From the IMG/VR virus record IMGVR_UViG_3300025009_000028, positions 1-47,216 of that record: DNA of 47,216 nucleotides; one strand, given 5' to 3'. Below the pieces are notes generated by a model. The model searched no databases and had not been told where the DNA came from. It saw only the letters and a program-made list of their open reading frames with translations. Position numbers and translations under genes: made by a program. Shown piece after piece: positions 28,515 to 37,357 of the stretch. This stretch comes from a virus. Position 1 is the stretch's first letter. The number at the start of each line of letters is the position of its first letter.

Positions 28515-29046
28515 AGAAACAAGGTACATAAACGAAAAAACTGGTGAATTCTTTGAATCAAGGTTTAAGAAGTTTGAAGTATTCAACAATGACGGTTATC
28601 TGCTATGGGCTAAAAAGGCCAGTAGAAAGCAGTTTAATGATGTTAAGCTATCAGACATATTGGGTAAGGGTGAGGACTTTAGAAGGGCGCATATCCTTGC
28701 TGAACTGATATACAAAGATACCAACACCATCATGGTAAGGGAAAATACAAGAAAGGTTCGCGTCGCTGACGTTGAGGACATTTCCCACATCATAGGCTTG
28801 AACATTAGACGGACAAAGGAATTCTTGAACAGGATGGTTGAGAAACATGTTCTTGCCAAAAGGATTGATAAAGTCGGCGAGTTGACAAGTGAGAAATATT
28901 TGTTCAATCCGTTATTCTTCATGTGTTCCAAAAGGCTATCAGCAGACTTGTATTTCTTGTTTAAAGAAAGCCTTGACTGTTACCTTCCTGCTTATGTGGT
29001 TGAGGAATTCCACAGGATAGGCAACATTGTGAAAGACGATAAATAG
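28504..29046 (+). CDS. Winged-helix protein, RepL-like plasmid initiator style
   Basis: A 180-residue protein. ATG 28504 lies behind CGGAGG; a longer frame from 28417 has no site. It opens VKETRYINEKTGEFFE; then a helix (RAHILAELIYKDTN), a helix-turn-helix (RVADVEDISHIIGLNIRRTKEFLNRMVEKHVL) and YLFNPLFFM. This order resembles Firmicute RepL-type plasmid initiators and their phage relatives. It could be an initiator or transcription regulator. The place between TerS and TerL is odd for either. The resemblance is by layout, not by a search. Confidence 0.55.
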   Translation: MVVKETRYINEKTGEFFESRFKKFEVFNNDGYLLWAKKASRKQFNDVKLSDILGKGEDFRRAHILAELIYKDTNTIMVRENTRKVRVADVEDISHIIGLNIRRTKEFLNRMVEKHVLAKRIDKVGELTSEKYLFNPLFFMCSKRLSADLYFLFKESLDCYLPAYVVEEFHRIGNIVKDDK

Positions 29047-29126
29047 CTATTCCCCCAACCGCAGCCTAAAAGTTCGGTTTAATGTGAAGTATGCTTCTGG
29101 TGGTATGGGGATTTATAGGAGGATAT

Positions 29127-29267
29127 ATGCTGTTTGAGTGTGCAAAGGAAACTTATGTAGTGCAATTTTTGGGTTATGGATTTTTGGAACGTATCTACAA
29201 TTTTGTTACGTGTAGGAATGTTTATGATGTCATTGAAACCGAAACATATGTGAGGTACGAAGTATGA
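29127..29267 (+). CDS. Very small hypothetical protein (46 aa)
   Basis: ATG 29127 lies behind TAGGAGG and the stop overlaps the next start (ATGA). MLFECAKETYVVQFLGYG... is aromatic and probably beta-rich. Function unknown. Confidence 0.55.
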   Translation: MLFECAKETYVVQFLGYGFLERIYNFVTCRNVYDVIETETYVRYEV

Positions 29268-29563
29268 AACCAGATTACGACCAATCGGTAAAATTTGACG
29301 GTGATAAGCTACGCTATGAACTTGTGCCTGTTGAAGTCGAGGAAGAACTTGCAAAAGTGCTAACGTATGGTGCCAAAAAATATTCGGCTAATAGTTGGCA
29401 GAAAGTTGAACCATTCAATGACAGGTACTACGCAGCCGTGCGAAGGCATATAGCAGACTGGCGCAAAGGTGAACTAATAGACCAAGAGAGTGGGCTACAC
29501 CACTTGTCACACGCTTTAACCTGTATAGCATTTTTACTGTCGAGAGAATTGGAACAGAAATAA
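29264..29563 (+). CDS. dATP/dGTP diphosphohydrolase-type (MazG-like) protein
   Basis: A 99-residue protein overlapping the previous stop by ATGA. SVKFDGDKLRYELVPVEVEEELAKVLTYGAKKY followed by NSWQKV, RHIADWRKGE and SGLHHLSHALTC matches the dGTP_diPhyd N-terminal/MazG-like all-alpha family. Members remove dATP/dGTP or other nucleoside triphosphates from the pool. Acidic and His residues for Mg binding are present. It may adjust precursor pools for phage DNA; the gene lies among packaging genes. Confidence 0.7.
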   Translation: MKPDYDQSVKFDGDKLRYELVPVEVEEELAKVLTYGAKKYSANSWQKVEPFNDRYYAAVRRHIADWRKGELIDQESGLHHLSHALTCIAFLLSRELEQK

Positions 29564-29572
29564 GGAGGGCGA

Positions 29573-30028
29573 ATGAAGGCAAATTATATTCGGACAATCA
29601 AGAAGAAAATTTACAACTATGTGGCATCCAATTATAAAAAGATTGATAATGATAAATTTATACTCGGCGATATGAATTATACATATAAGTGCCACTATAA
29701 TGCAGTACAGAAGATTAAAGAGGGCAAAGCTGTCAAAGTGTTTGCGTGTATCGCTATTGATAAAAACAACTCAACAGAAATAGCTATTCATTTTGTAAAT
29801 CAGCTTGAAGATGGCACATACCAAGATAATACTTGGGGATGGCTTTATGGTTCCTATGACTATTATTTTATCAAGGAAGTTGACAAATCTGAACAGGATG
29901 ATATTTGGGAATTACTCAGTAGCATTAGAAAAAGCCTTGTGGAAAGTAATTCAAACAGGTTTTTATATAAACTACTAAGAATTAACAAAGATATAATTTG
30001 GAGGGTGATGCCCAATGCAAACACTTGA
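29573..30028 (+). CDS. Hypothetical protein, papain-like or NTF2-like pattern (151 aa)
   Basis: ATG 29573 lies behind AAGGAGGG; the end overlaps TerL by 14 bases. YKCHYNAVQKI, EIAIHFVNQLEDGTYQDNTWGW suggest a Cys-His-Asn/Asp arrangement of cysteine-peptidase-like folds, but activity is not shown. Known to me only as a hypothetical phage protein. Confidence 0.6.
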   Translation: MKANYIRTIKKKIYNYVASNYKKIDNDKFILGDMNYTYKCHYNAVQKIKEGKAVKVFACIAIDKNNSTEIAIHFVNQLEDGTYQDNTWGWLYGSYDYYFIKEVDKSEQDDIWELLSSIRKSLVESNSNRFLYKLLRINKDIIWRVMPNANT

Positions 30029-31505
30029 CCCCAAAAAAGAACTTGAGATAAAAAAGAAGCTCAGGGAACTCAAGGAACGCAAGGTTAAACTTGAAACTGA
30101 AATAATGCCCGAACTTGCCAAGACAGATTATGCCACCTATGTTGAATACGTTCATCAAGGAGCCTACCAACACGCGAAGCATACAAAGTTGATATGCAAG
30201 AAGCTACAGGCAGTAGAGGAAGGCAAGATTAAACGGTTGATGATATTCCTTCCCCCAGGGCATTCCAAATCGCAAACCTGCACAGAATCATTCCCGTCAT
30301 ACTGCATCGGGCGCAATCCCGAAAGAAGGATACTAGAGGCCTCATATGGTGACGACCTCGCGTGGGATTTTGGAGCAAAGAACAAAAAGAAAATAGAGGA
30401 ATTTGGCAAGCAGCTTTTCAATATTGAAATAGCTGACGATATGCAAGCCAAAGGGTATTGGGGTATTAAAAATCACATAGGGTACATGTATTCTGGCGGT
30501 ATAAGAACTGGAATAACTGGTAAGCGTGGCGAAATAATCATCATAGACGACCCTCACAAGAACAGGGAGGAAGCAGACAGCCAAGCTATAAGAGAACAAA
30601 TATGGAAGGAATTCACGGATACAATTGAATCCCGTGATGTTCAGAACACGGCAATTATACTCATAATGACCCGATGGCACGTTGACGATCTTGCAGGAAG
30701 GATTCTTAAAAGGGACGGTACGGATAAATGGACGGTGATTAGCTTACCACTGGAAGCTGAAGCAAACGACCCATTAGGGCGGGCAATAGGCGAACCGTTG
30801 TGGCCTGAGAATTACAACAAGGAATGGATGCTTGCCAAAAAGAAAACCGCTCCTGAAAGAACATGGAACTCACTGTATCAGCAGAAGCCAACTATCGAAG
30901 GCGGCAACCTTTTCAAGAGCAATGAGTTCCGTTATTACAACGAACGTCCGGCAGACTTTGAAGAAGAGATCCATTCATGGGACTTTACTTTCAAAGATAA
31001 AGCTGATAATGACTTTGTTGTTGGCGGGGCGTGGGGAGTAAGAAACAATTGCTTGTACCTTCTTGACCGAGTAAAGGCAAGAATGGATTTCAGTGCTTCG
31101 CTTGAAGCGTTTGAGGGGCTTTGTAAGAAGTGGCCTAAAGCCGGAATTAAGCTGATTGAAGGTAAAGCAAATGGCCCCGCTATCATATCGGCATTAAAGT
31201 ACAAAATAGGCGGTATTACCGAGGTTGAGCCAAAAGGTAGCAAATACGCAAGAGCAGAAGCAGTTACACCATTATTGAAAGCCCATAGGGTTTACTTACC
31301 TAGTGTAGACATTGCCCCATGGATAACGGACTACATACAGACGCTTGAAGGTTTTCCTAGTGCTGAGCATGACGATGATGTAGATATGACTTCACAGGTT
31401 CTTCAGAGATACCTTTACTTGCTGTACGAAGAGCCCAAAGAGGAAGATTCAATAGGCGAGGAAGAAGAGGAAGAGGACGAACAAGGAGGGACTTGGTTTG
31501 ATTAA
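30015..31505 (+). CDS. terL: Terminase large subunit (TerL)
   Basis: A 496-residue protein from ATG 30015 behind GGAGGG. ATPase domain: Walker A LPPGHSKSQ (79-87), Walker B IIIIDDP (174-180), motif III IMTRWH. Nuclease domain: SWDFTF with Asp323, then later acidic residues (LLDRV and DDDVD). The end is very acidic (EEEEEEDE). It cuts concatemers and pumps DNA into the prohead through the portal. The sequence is of the PPGHSKS clade common in Firmicute phages. Confidence 0.93.
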   Translation: MQTLDPKKELEIKKKLRELKERKVKLETEIMPELAKTDYATYVEYVHQGAYQHAKHTKLICKKLQAVEEGKIKRLMIFLPPGHSKSQTCTESFPSYCIGRNPERRILEASYGDDLAWDFGAKNKKKIEEFGKQLFNIEIADDMQAKGYWGIKNHIGYMYSGGIRTGITGKRGEIIIIDDPHKNREEADSQAIREQIWKEFTDTIESRDVQNTAIILIMTRWHVDDLAGRILKRDGTDKWTVISLPLEAEANDPLGRAIGEPLWPENYNKEWMLAKKKTAPERTWNSLYQQKPTIEGGNLFKSNEFRYYNERPADFEEEIHSWDFTFKDKADNDFVVGGAWGVRNNCLYLLDRVKARMDFSASLEAFEGLCKKWPKAGIKLIEGKANGPAIISALKYKIGGITEVEPKGSKYARAEAVTPLLKAHRVYLPSVDIAPWITDYIQTLEGFPSAEHDDDVDMTSQVLQRYLYLLYEEPKEEDSIGEEEEEEDEQGGTWFD

Positions 31506-31746
31506 CTTTTTAATCCAGACATTGATAACGATAGCGATATTAGCCGCCTTCTATGGCGGTTTTTTATTGGGCAGAAAAAAGAAGGAGTCTGATAAGGAAA
31601 ACTTGGAGCGTTTTGAGGCTATCAAAGAAATCATTGACACTCAAAAGTTGCCTTATGAGGACTTGAAGGAATTTATTGAAAATCAATTTGACCAGTTTAA
31701 ACCGAAGGAAACAGAAAACAGCAAGAAGCGGAATTTTTATGAGTGA
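31498..31746 (+). CDS. Small single-span membrane protein (82 aa)
   Basis: TTG 31498 lies behind AAGGAGGG, overlapping TerL by 8 bases. One membrane span (about 2-24, FLIQTLITIAILAAFYGGFLLG) is followed by a charged helix. Seen between terminase and portal; function unknown. It could help anchor the motor or be a small virion component. Confidence 0.6.
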   Translation: MINFLIQTLITIAILAAFYGGFLLGRKKKESDKENLERFEAIKEIIDTQKLPYEDLKEFIENQFDQFKPKETENSKKRNFYE

Positions 31747-31754
31747 GGTGCAGC

Positions 31755-33683
31755 ATGGACGAAGATAAAAAAGACGAAATAAAAGAAAATCCAAACACCG
31801 ATGCGGAAAAGAAATTCGCTTTGACGATTGACGATTGGCAGACAAACGCAGAAGGCGGGAAACGCGCAGATATAGAGGATAAATGGTATGACGAGTATCT
31901 AGCTTTCAAGGGTGACCAGTGGGACACCTCCATAGCCCCTAGAAGCTCAGAGTCCAAATCGTATCGCCCTAATTCCGTAAACAATTATATCCTGCCGACT
32001 ATCAAGAATATTCATGATTCGTTGACAACCTCGATGCCGGAGGGGGTTTTTGAAGGCAGAGAAGGGCAGGATGATGAAACGGCAGACAAACTGAATGACC
32101 TTGTACCGTTCATATTGGACAAGAACAAATACCGTAAGCAGTGGAAGGACACTGTTCTACAGGGCTTGAAATACGGTCCATTTATCGGCGCGGTATTATG
32201 GGACTCTCAATGGATGGGCGGCTCGGGTCCGCATAGGTGGGTAGGCGATATAAGGATATTGAACCAAAAGAAAGACGAAATATTCTTCGATCCTGCCATA
32301 ATCGACCTTGAAGAACGGCTTCAAGAATGTTCATATATCAACAGGAAATTCAGAAAGAAATTAAGTTACATAATTGACCGTTGGGATGAAACCGGAAAGG
32401 CGGTAACTGAGGATTGCGCAATCAGCAAGAATGAAACCGTCAATGAAGGATTAGACCCCGAACAGGCTTATGTTATCGAATGTTGGCATAAGGGCGTTCC
32501 TCGTTTCGTTCCTAAGTATTGGAAGGAAAGATTTTTAGAAAAGGCTGAGAAGAATCGAGCAAAAGGACTTACATATAAAGCCGAAGAGTACGAGGACAAA
32601 GCGAAAGGCACTTTCAAGGGCGTACACGTGGCATACAAGGCAGGGAACATTCTATTAGAGTATATTCCATATGTCTATGATGATGGGCTTTACCCGTTCG
32701 TTTATAAGGTTCTATATGCTGATGAATTCAACCCTTATGGATTCGGTGAGATAAGAAACATTCTCAATCCGCAAATACTTCTGAATAGGGCAGACGAGAT
32801 ACAAATTGAAGCAATGGACTGTGAAGGACTTGGCGGATATTTCTATGACAAAGGTTCGATATCTGAAGCGCAGAAACGAGAGTATATCAAAAATGCTCAC
32901 CGTGGCGGCGTGATGCAAGAGGTCAATAATGCCGGTGGTATGAAAAAGAGGGAAGGCACTCAAACCCCTCAAAGCCTATTACTGTTTTTGGACAAAAAGA
33001 AAACAGTAATTGACACTGTATCCCAAAACACCGCCATAGCCCAGGGTGTTTCTCCCGGTGCGAATGTTCCGTATTCCTCTATAGCGGAACTTGGCGCAAG
33101 GTCAGACGTTCGCAACAAAGGCAAAATTGAGATTCTTGAAGATTTCTTGGATGAAATGTTTCAGCTTGTCATAAACCGCATTGCTCAATTTTATGACGAT
33201 GAACGGGAATACAGGATAAGAGGCAACAAATCCAGTGCAATCAAAACTCTTGTGTATGATGCAATCGAACAGATTACAAAAATGCAGGATCAGCAACAAC
33301 AGCTTGAAGCAATGGCACAGATTGTATCTACCATTCAGACTATGCAGACAGATGAAACGATGAAGTTTGGGACATTCCAGAATTCAGAGATGGTGCGGGA
33401 ACACACTCGGAAGGAAGGAAAGGAAGAATACATTCCTGAGTTTGATATTAAGGTGAAGGTAGTTGATGAACGCCCGACCTCAAGAAAATATTATGAACAA
33501 TTGGCAATGTCATTGTTCGGTAAGGGAATGGGGCCTAAAGCGTTCTGGAAGACCATAGAGGACGGCAAACTTCCACCTGTGGATGAAATACTACAAGAGT
33601 TACAGGAAATGCAGACACAACAAGCACAAACAGAACTCGGCAGTGATGCAATAAAGAATGTACAGCAAGCCCCTCCAATGTAG
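31755..33683 (+). CDS. Portal protein
   Basis: A 642-residue protein. ATG 31755 lies behind GTGAGGTG; an upstream start at 31743 is possible. Large size, YKYGPF-like segments (VLQGLKYGPFIGAVLWDSQW), GFGEIRNILNPQILLNRADEIQIEAMD and the helical C-terminal barrel-like end (EILQELQEMQTQQAQTEL) fit P22-type portals. It forms the dodecameric ring for DNA entry and exit. The stop lies inside a terminator hairpin. Confidence 0.85.
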   Translation: MDEDKKDEIKENPNTDAEKKFALTIDDWQTNAEGGKRADIEDKWYDEYLAFKGDQWDTSIAPRSSESKSYRPNSVNNYILPTIKNIHDSLTTSMPEGVFEGREGQDDETADKLNDLVPFILDKNKYRKQWKDTVLQGLKYGPFIGAVLWDSQWMGGSGPHRWVGDIRILNQKKDEIFFDPAIIDLEERLQECSYINRKFRKKLSYIIDRWDETGKAVTEDCAISKNETVNEGLDPEQAYVIECWHKGVPRFVPKYWKERFLEKAEKNRAKGLTYKAEEYEDKAKGTFKGVHVAYKAGNILLEYIPYVYDDGLYPFVYKVLYADEFNPYGFGEIRNILNPQILLNRADEIQIEAMDCEGLGGYFYDKGSISEAQKREYIKNAHRGGVMQEVNNAGGMKKREGTQTPQSLLLFLDKKKTVIDTVSQNTAIAQGVSPGANVPYSSIAELGARSDVRNKGKIEILEDFLDEMFQLVINRIAQFYDDEREYRIRGNKSSAIKTLVYDAIEQITKMQDQQQQLEAMAQIVSTIQTMQTDETMKFGTFQNSEMVREHTRKEGKEEYIPEFDIKVKVVDERPTSRKYYEQLAMSLFGKGMGPKAFWKTIEDGKLPPVDEILQELQEMQTQQAQTELGSDAIKNVQQAPPM

Positions 33684-33692
33684 GGGCTTTTT
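33668..33692 (+). terminator. Terminator at the end of the portal gene
   Basis: AGCCCCT (33668-33674) pairs with AGGGGCT (33682-33688) around CCAATGT, followed by a T-run to 33692. It overlaps the last portal codons. Only part of the transcripts are likely to stop here, as the structural genes continue. Confidence 0.75.
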
Positions 33693-33747
33693 CATGCAAT
33701 CATTCGCCCTAAAAAGCGTTTGAAATAAAAATACAAGGAGCTTAACC

Positions 33748-34521
33748 ATGTCAGAATTTGAAAACAGTGGGACACCAACACTGGACGAAATTGACGAAAT
33801 TGAACTTGACGAAACGCTGGAGGACACAAACGAAAGCGAAGTTGAGGACGAAGAACTTGACCTCGAAGTAGACTTTTTGGGGAAACCAACCAAATTAAAA
33901 AAATCAGAGGCCAAAACAGCTATTCAGAAAGGTTTGAACTATGACCATGTTTTAGAGAAATCAAAGAATATGGAAGCAGAACTAACCAAACTGAAAGCAC
34001 AGATTCAGCAGCAGGGCATTGAACAGCAGAAAAATGAGCTTAAGCAAAAGTTAACCGATGAAGGTTACGATGCTGATGCCATTACTCAAGCAATCGACAA
34101 TCACCCTGCGATCAAAGCAGCAGAGAAGCTTCTCTCAGAATATACACGGCAAATTGAAGTTGAAAAGCAGAAAGAATCAATCAAGAATGAAAGATTTTAT
34201 AAAGCCGTTGAAAAGGATGTTGACGAGCTTATGAAATCAAATTCAAACATTGATGCTAAAACCGCTTATCGCTTTATTGTCGGTGGACAGGTTGACAGGC
34301 TCCTTGAAGAAGAGAAGAAATCTACCGCAAAAGAGACCTTGGCAGAAATACAGGACAAACAGAAGCGAGGTTCACCGTTGGTAAGCGATTCTTCAATTGC
34401 TGAAACGGTTGACCCTGCAAGGATATTGGATAAGGAAGGGCTTGCACTGAGCCAAGCTTTTGGGAATGACCCCAAAAAGATAGCTCAATACGTAAAGACC
34501 CAAACGAAGAATAGGAGATGA
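33748..34521 (+). CDS. Scaffolding protein
   Basis: A 257-residue protein behind CAAGGAGC. An acidic N-terminus (residues 1-45), a long coiled coil (about 70-170, KSKNMEAELTKLKAQIQQQG...) and a charged C-terminus are the usual features of phage scaffolds. It directs prohead assembly around the portal and then leaves. Identity rests on composition and position before the capsid gene. Confidence 0.75.
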   Translation: MSEFENSGTPTLDEIDEIELDETLEDTNESEVEDEELDLEVDFLGKPTKLKKSEAKTAIQKGLNYDHVLEKSKNMEAELTKLKAQIQQQGIEQQKNELKQKLTDEGYDADAITQAIDNHPAIKAAEKLLSEYTRQIEVEKQKESIKNERFYKAVEKDVDELMKSNSNIDAKTAYRFIVGGQVDRLLEEEKKSTAKETLAEIQDKQKRGSPLVSDSSIAETVDPARILDKEGLALSQAFGNDPKKIAQYVKTQTKNRR

Positions 34522-34526
34522 TTTTA

Positions 34527-35183
34527 ATGTCGGGATTTAGATGGGCTGGCGACCTTAACGGTCAGAAAAACGCATTAGTTAGGGATTTTTACATTCCTAC
34601 AGCAACAGCAATAGAAAAAGGTGAGCCTATAAACTTTACACAGGGAACTGGCGTAATTGTACTGGCGGCGCCAACGGACTTTGACGACCCTATAGATGGC
34701 GTTGCAACAGTGGCACATGCCGCGAATAGTGGAACTTCAATTGAGGTTTCATATTCACCCACTGCAATTTATAAGTACAGGGCATCAAAAGCCTACACTT
34801 TGACAGGCGGAAGCACAACGACCGCAGTTGATTCCAGCATAGTTCCTCAGACTGACGACTTCTGGATTGGTGGAGCGATTCAGATTGTATCTTGTGCAGC
34901 TGACAGCTCTCTTAACGGCAGAATTGTCAGGATAAGCGATTCCACCGGGGCGACCGGTACGCTCACACTTGCTGAAACTTTGCCTGCAGCTTTAGCGGCA
35001 AACGATACAATTTACCTTTGCCCCGGCTACATGGCAGAAAGGTATCTTGGGTACGACCTCGACAGTGATGCAATGAACCCGGACTATGATGCAATCGGCG
35101 GAAATGTACTGAGGATTCTCTACTCCAACCCCGACACAATGGAAACTTGGTTCACATTTGAAAGACACTTGACAGTTTCTTAA
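34527..35183 (+). CDS. Head decoration-type protein
   Basis: A 218-residue protein. ATG 34527 lies behind AATAGGAGATG. Gly/Ala/Thr-rich beta protein (NALVRDFYIPTATAIEKGEPINF, GVATVAHAANSGTSIEV, YLCPGYMAERYLGYDL). The opening is typical of capsid decoration or stabilisation proteins encoded before the capsid gene. The ribosome-site leader is almost identical to that of the capsid gene. Confidence 0.65.
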   Translation: MSGFRWAGDLNGQKNALVRDFYIPTATAIEKGEPINFTQGTGVIVLAAPTDFDDPIDGVATVAHAANSGTSIEVSYSPTAIYKYRASKAYTLTGGSTTTAVDSSIVPQTDDFWIGGAIQIVSCAADSSLNGRIVRISDSTGATGTLTLAETLPAALAANDTIYLCPGYMAERYLGYDLDSDAMNPDYDAIGGNVLRILYSNPDTMETWFTFERHLTVS

Positions 35184-35222
35184 CCTTTTTAATACTTAAC
35201 TATGAATAGGAGATGATTTATA

Positions 35223-36134
35223 ATGGCATTGACAGAAGCTCAATTTATTGCTCTTGAGGGCAATATCAGAGAGGTATGGGATGCATACTTCAAAAACCCA
35301 AACAACAAAGATTTCATATCTGATCTATACAACGTAATCACTAGGAAAACTGCACAATTCACCGACTACACCCTTGGCGCACCCGGTAGAATGCACAAAT
35401 GGAATGGCTCAGTACAGTACGATTCCATTGAAACAGGTTACACAAAACAGTACAAACCGGAAAAGTTTGACACTGGTATACAGGTTGAAAGAGACTTGTA
35501 CGAGGATGGCGAATATGAAGCCATAAAGACGAGGGTAAACAACATAGTCCAGGGCGTACAAACTACCCTGCTCTATGACGGTGTTGCACCTTTCAACGGC
35601 GCATTTTCAACAGCTACCCTTGGCCCTGACAGCGCAGCTTTATGTTCCGCGACACATCACCTTGTACCTGGTGACACTGCTCAAAGCAATACATTCACGC
35701 TCTCGCTTGATTATGACAACCTGGAAACTATTCTTAACGCAATGGAAAATTGGGTTAATGATAGAGGCGATAAGATGCTGATTAACGGGAACATGATAAT
35801 TGCCGGGCAGTATTGGAGAAAAACTTGTAAACAGTTGTTTGGATCTGATAAAGAAGCGTATACCGCTGACAATCAGGATAACGCATACAAAGATTTCTCT
35901 TACATGATTCACCCTTTAATTGATGGCAAAAAGTTTTTTGTTGTCAACAAGGAAATTATGAAGGGCGGTTCCGGCTTGAATTGGTTCATGAGAAAAGACC
36001 CTCGCAATCTTGAAAGAGATGGCGACATAGCTAAAGGTGATTTCAACACAGAAATGTTGTCATGGAAAGCAGTTGGCAGATGGGTTAAGGGATGGACAAA
36101 TTGGCATTGGGTGGCGGGTAGCAACCCTGCATAG
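35223..36134 (+). CDS. Major capsid protein
   Basis: A 303-residue protein from ATG 35223 behind AATAGGAGATGA. The pattern MALTEAQFIALEGNIREVWDAYF, QYKPEKFDTGIQVERDLYEDG, MIIAGQYWRKTCKQLFGS, GLNWFMRKDPRNLERDGD fits Mu gpT-like major heads with the HK97 fold. It follows the scaffold and decoration genes and is followed by a strong terminator, as for the most expressed structural gene. Confidence 0.85.
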   Translation: MALTEAQFIALEGNIREVWDAYFKNPNNKDFISDLYNVITRKTAQFTDYTLGAPGRMHKWNGSVQYDSIETGYTKQYKPEKFDTGIQVERDLYEDGEYEAIKTRVNNIVQGVQTTLLYDGVAPFNGAFSTATLGPDSAALCSATHHLVPGDTAQSNTFTLSLDYDNLETILNAMENWVNDRGDKMLINGNMIIAGQYWRKTCKQLFGSDKEAYTADNQDNAYKDFSYMIHPLIDGKKFFVVNKEIMKGGSGLNWFMRKDPRNLERDGDIAKGDFNTEMLSWKAVGRWVKGWTNWHWVAGSNPA

Positions 36135-36142
36135 TAGCTTAT

Positions 36143-36173
36143 GGGCGGGTGACTCACTATATCCCGCCCTTTT
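36143..36173 (+). terminator. Terminator after the capsid gene
   Basis: GGGCGGG (36143-36149) pairs with CCCGCCC (36163-36169), followed by TTTTCT. It should lower expression of genes after the capsid. Confidence 0.75.
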
Positions 36174-36197
36174 CTCTTGAAAGGAGAGTGAATTTTA

Positions 36198-36743
36198 ATG
36201 AGTAAATTAGCAAGGTTTGGAAGGTTTTTTGGCTACAAGCAATCACATTTTGGGTCAGATACATACGGGCACGATGTCAAGGCGTTTGGCGACACCACAG
36301 ACAAATATTTTATGTGGGATGCATCTGCTAACGCTTTTATATTAGCTGGTGACCTTGAGGTATCAGAACAGTTCGTAAAAGGTTCAAGGTTTCAAGTAAC
36401 ATACCCACAAGTTGCGGCGGCAGATGTTGCTAAAACATTCTTCATCGCTCCGGCGGCTTGCAAAATTGTTTCAGCATATGAAAGGCATGTAACCGTGGCA
36501 GGACAGGCTGGAACGCTGACAATAGAAAAGTTAACAACCGGTGAGGCTCCCGGCGCAGGTGACGTTATTTTAGCAGCGGCGTTTGACTTGACAAGCACAG
36601 CCAACACGCCGGTATCAAAAGCAGGGGTAACAACCGCAGCAGGTTCATTAGTTGCTGGCGATGCACTTTGCCTTAAGGTTGCATCTGGAGCGGCAACGTC
36701 ATATGCACTTGGCACAATAACGGTAGAAATGGAATGGCTATAA
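36198..36743 (+). CDS. Head or head-fibre protein (181 aa)
   Basis: ATG 36198 lies behind GAAAGGAGAG. The N-terminus is basic/aromatic (MSKLARFGRFFGYKQSHFGS), then a Gly/Ala/Val/Thr beta domain (VTYPQVAAADVAKTFFIAPA, GTLTIEKLTTGEAPGAGD). Likely a surface or head-fibre structural protein. A hairpin with loop TTTT lies just after its stop. Confidence 0.6.
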   Translation: MSKLARFGRFFGYKQSHFGSDTYGHDVKAFGDTTDKYFMWDASANAFILAGDLEVSEQFVKGSRFQVTYPQVAAADVAKTFFIAPAACKIVSAYERHVTVAGQAGTLTIEKLTTGEAPGAGDVILAAAFDLTSTANTPVSKAGVTTAAGSLVAGDALCLKVASGAATSYALGTITVEMEWL

Positions 36744-36744
36744 T

Positions 36745-36760
36745 GGGGCTTTTTAGCCCC
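36745..36760 (+). terminator. Short hairpin after the head-protein gene, weak terminator
   Basis: GGGGCT (36745-36750) pairs with AGCCCC (36755-36760). The U-rich part is mainly in the loop and the tail is TTCCC, so termination would be weak. Confidence 0.4.
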
Positions 36761-36777
36761 TTCCCTATGGAGGTAAT

Positions 36778-37038
36778 ATGGATATTTTAGAATATGCAAA
36801 ACAGCACCCGCCAATTGAATTAACGGATATGCTTCTTTTGGCAATCTATGAGAAGTTAGAAGAGATAAGCAAACCAAAGGAAATTAAACTCGAAAACAGC
36901 GTTCAAGAATACAAGCCTAATTATGAAAATATGTCCAGACCAGAACTGGTAAAGCTTGCAAAAGAACTAGGGATACAAGGCAAACTGGTAACTTTTAGTA
37001 CGGAAGATTTGAAAAATAAAATAAAAGAGGGTGTATAA
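36778..37038 (+). CDS. Small protein with SAP/Rho-N-like helix-extended-loop-helix (86 aa)
   Basis: ATG 36778 lies behind TGGAGG. The C-terminal part NMSRPELVKLAKELGIQGKL...STEDLKNKI is a SAP/Rho N-terminal-like HeH motif. Such small proteins often follow capsid genes in Firmicute phages, possibly in head completion. Confidence 0.65.
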   Translation: MDILEYAKQHPPIELTDMLLLAIYEKLEEISKPKEIKLENSVQEYKPNYENMSRPELVKLAKELGIQGKLVTFSTEDLKNKIKEGV

Positions 37039-37039
37039 A

Positions 37040-37357
37040 ATGTTTGTACGGCTTGACCATTCAGAATCAGCCCCAATCGCAGCGCCTGTTACGGTCGATA
37101 CTACCGTTGGTGGAATTGTGATTGCCAAAACTAATGCCAACAGGCTCAGCATTACCTTGCAGAATGTAGGCATAGAGCCTTGCATAATCCGTTTAGGCGG
37201 AGATCCGTCTGCAACGGCATATAACCTCATACTCGGCGTGGATTCAGCTGCAAGAGCAGGAAACGGAGGAAGCGTAACCATAAGGGATTACTACGGTGCG
37301 ATTAAGGGATTAACCGAAGCCAACTCGACCGTGATCGCTGTTATGGAGGTAGTTTAA
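37040..37357 (+). CDS. Hypothetical structural protein (105 aa)
   Basis: ATG 37040 lies behind AGAGGGTG, preferred over GTG 37031. Beta-rich (NRLSITLQNVGIEPCIIRLGGDPSATAYNLIL, GNGGSVTIRDYYGAIKGLT). It resembles small virion surface proteins. Its stop overlaps the next ATG by one base. Confidence 0.55.
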   Translation: MFVRLDHSESAPIAAPVTVDTTVGGIVIAKTNANRLSITLQNVGIEPCIIRLGGDPSATAYNLILGVDSAARAGNGGSVTIRDYYGAIKGLTEANSTVIAVMEVV

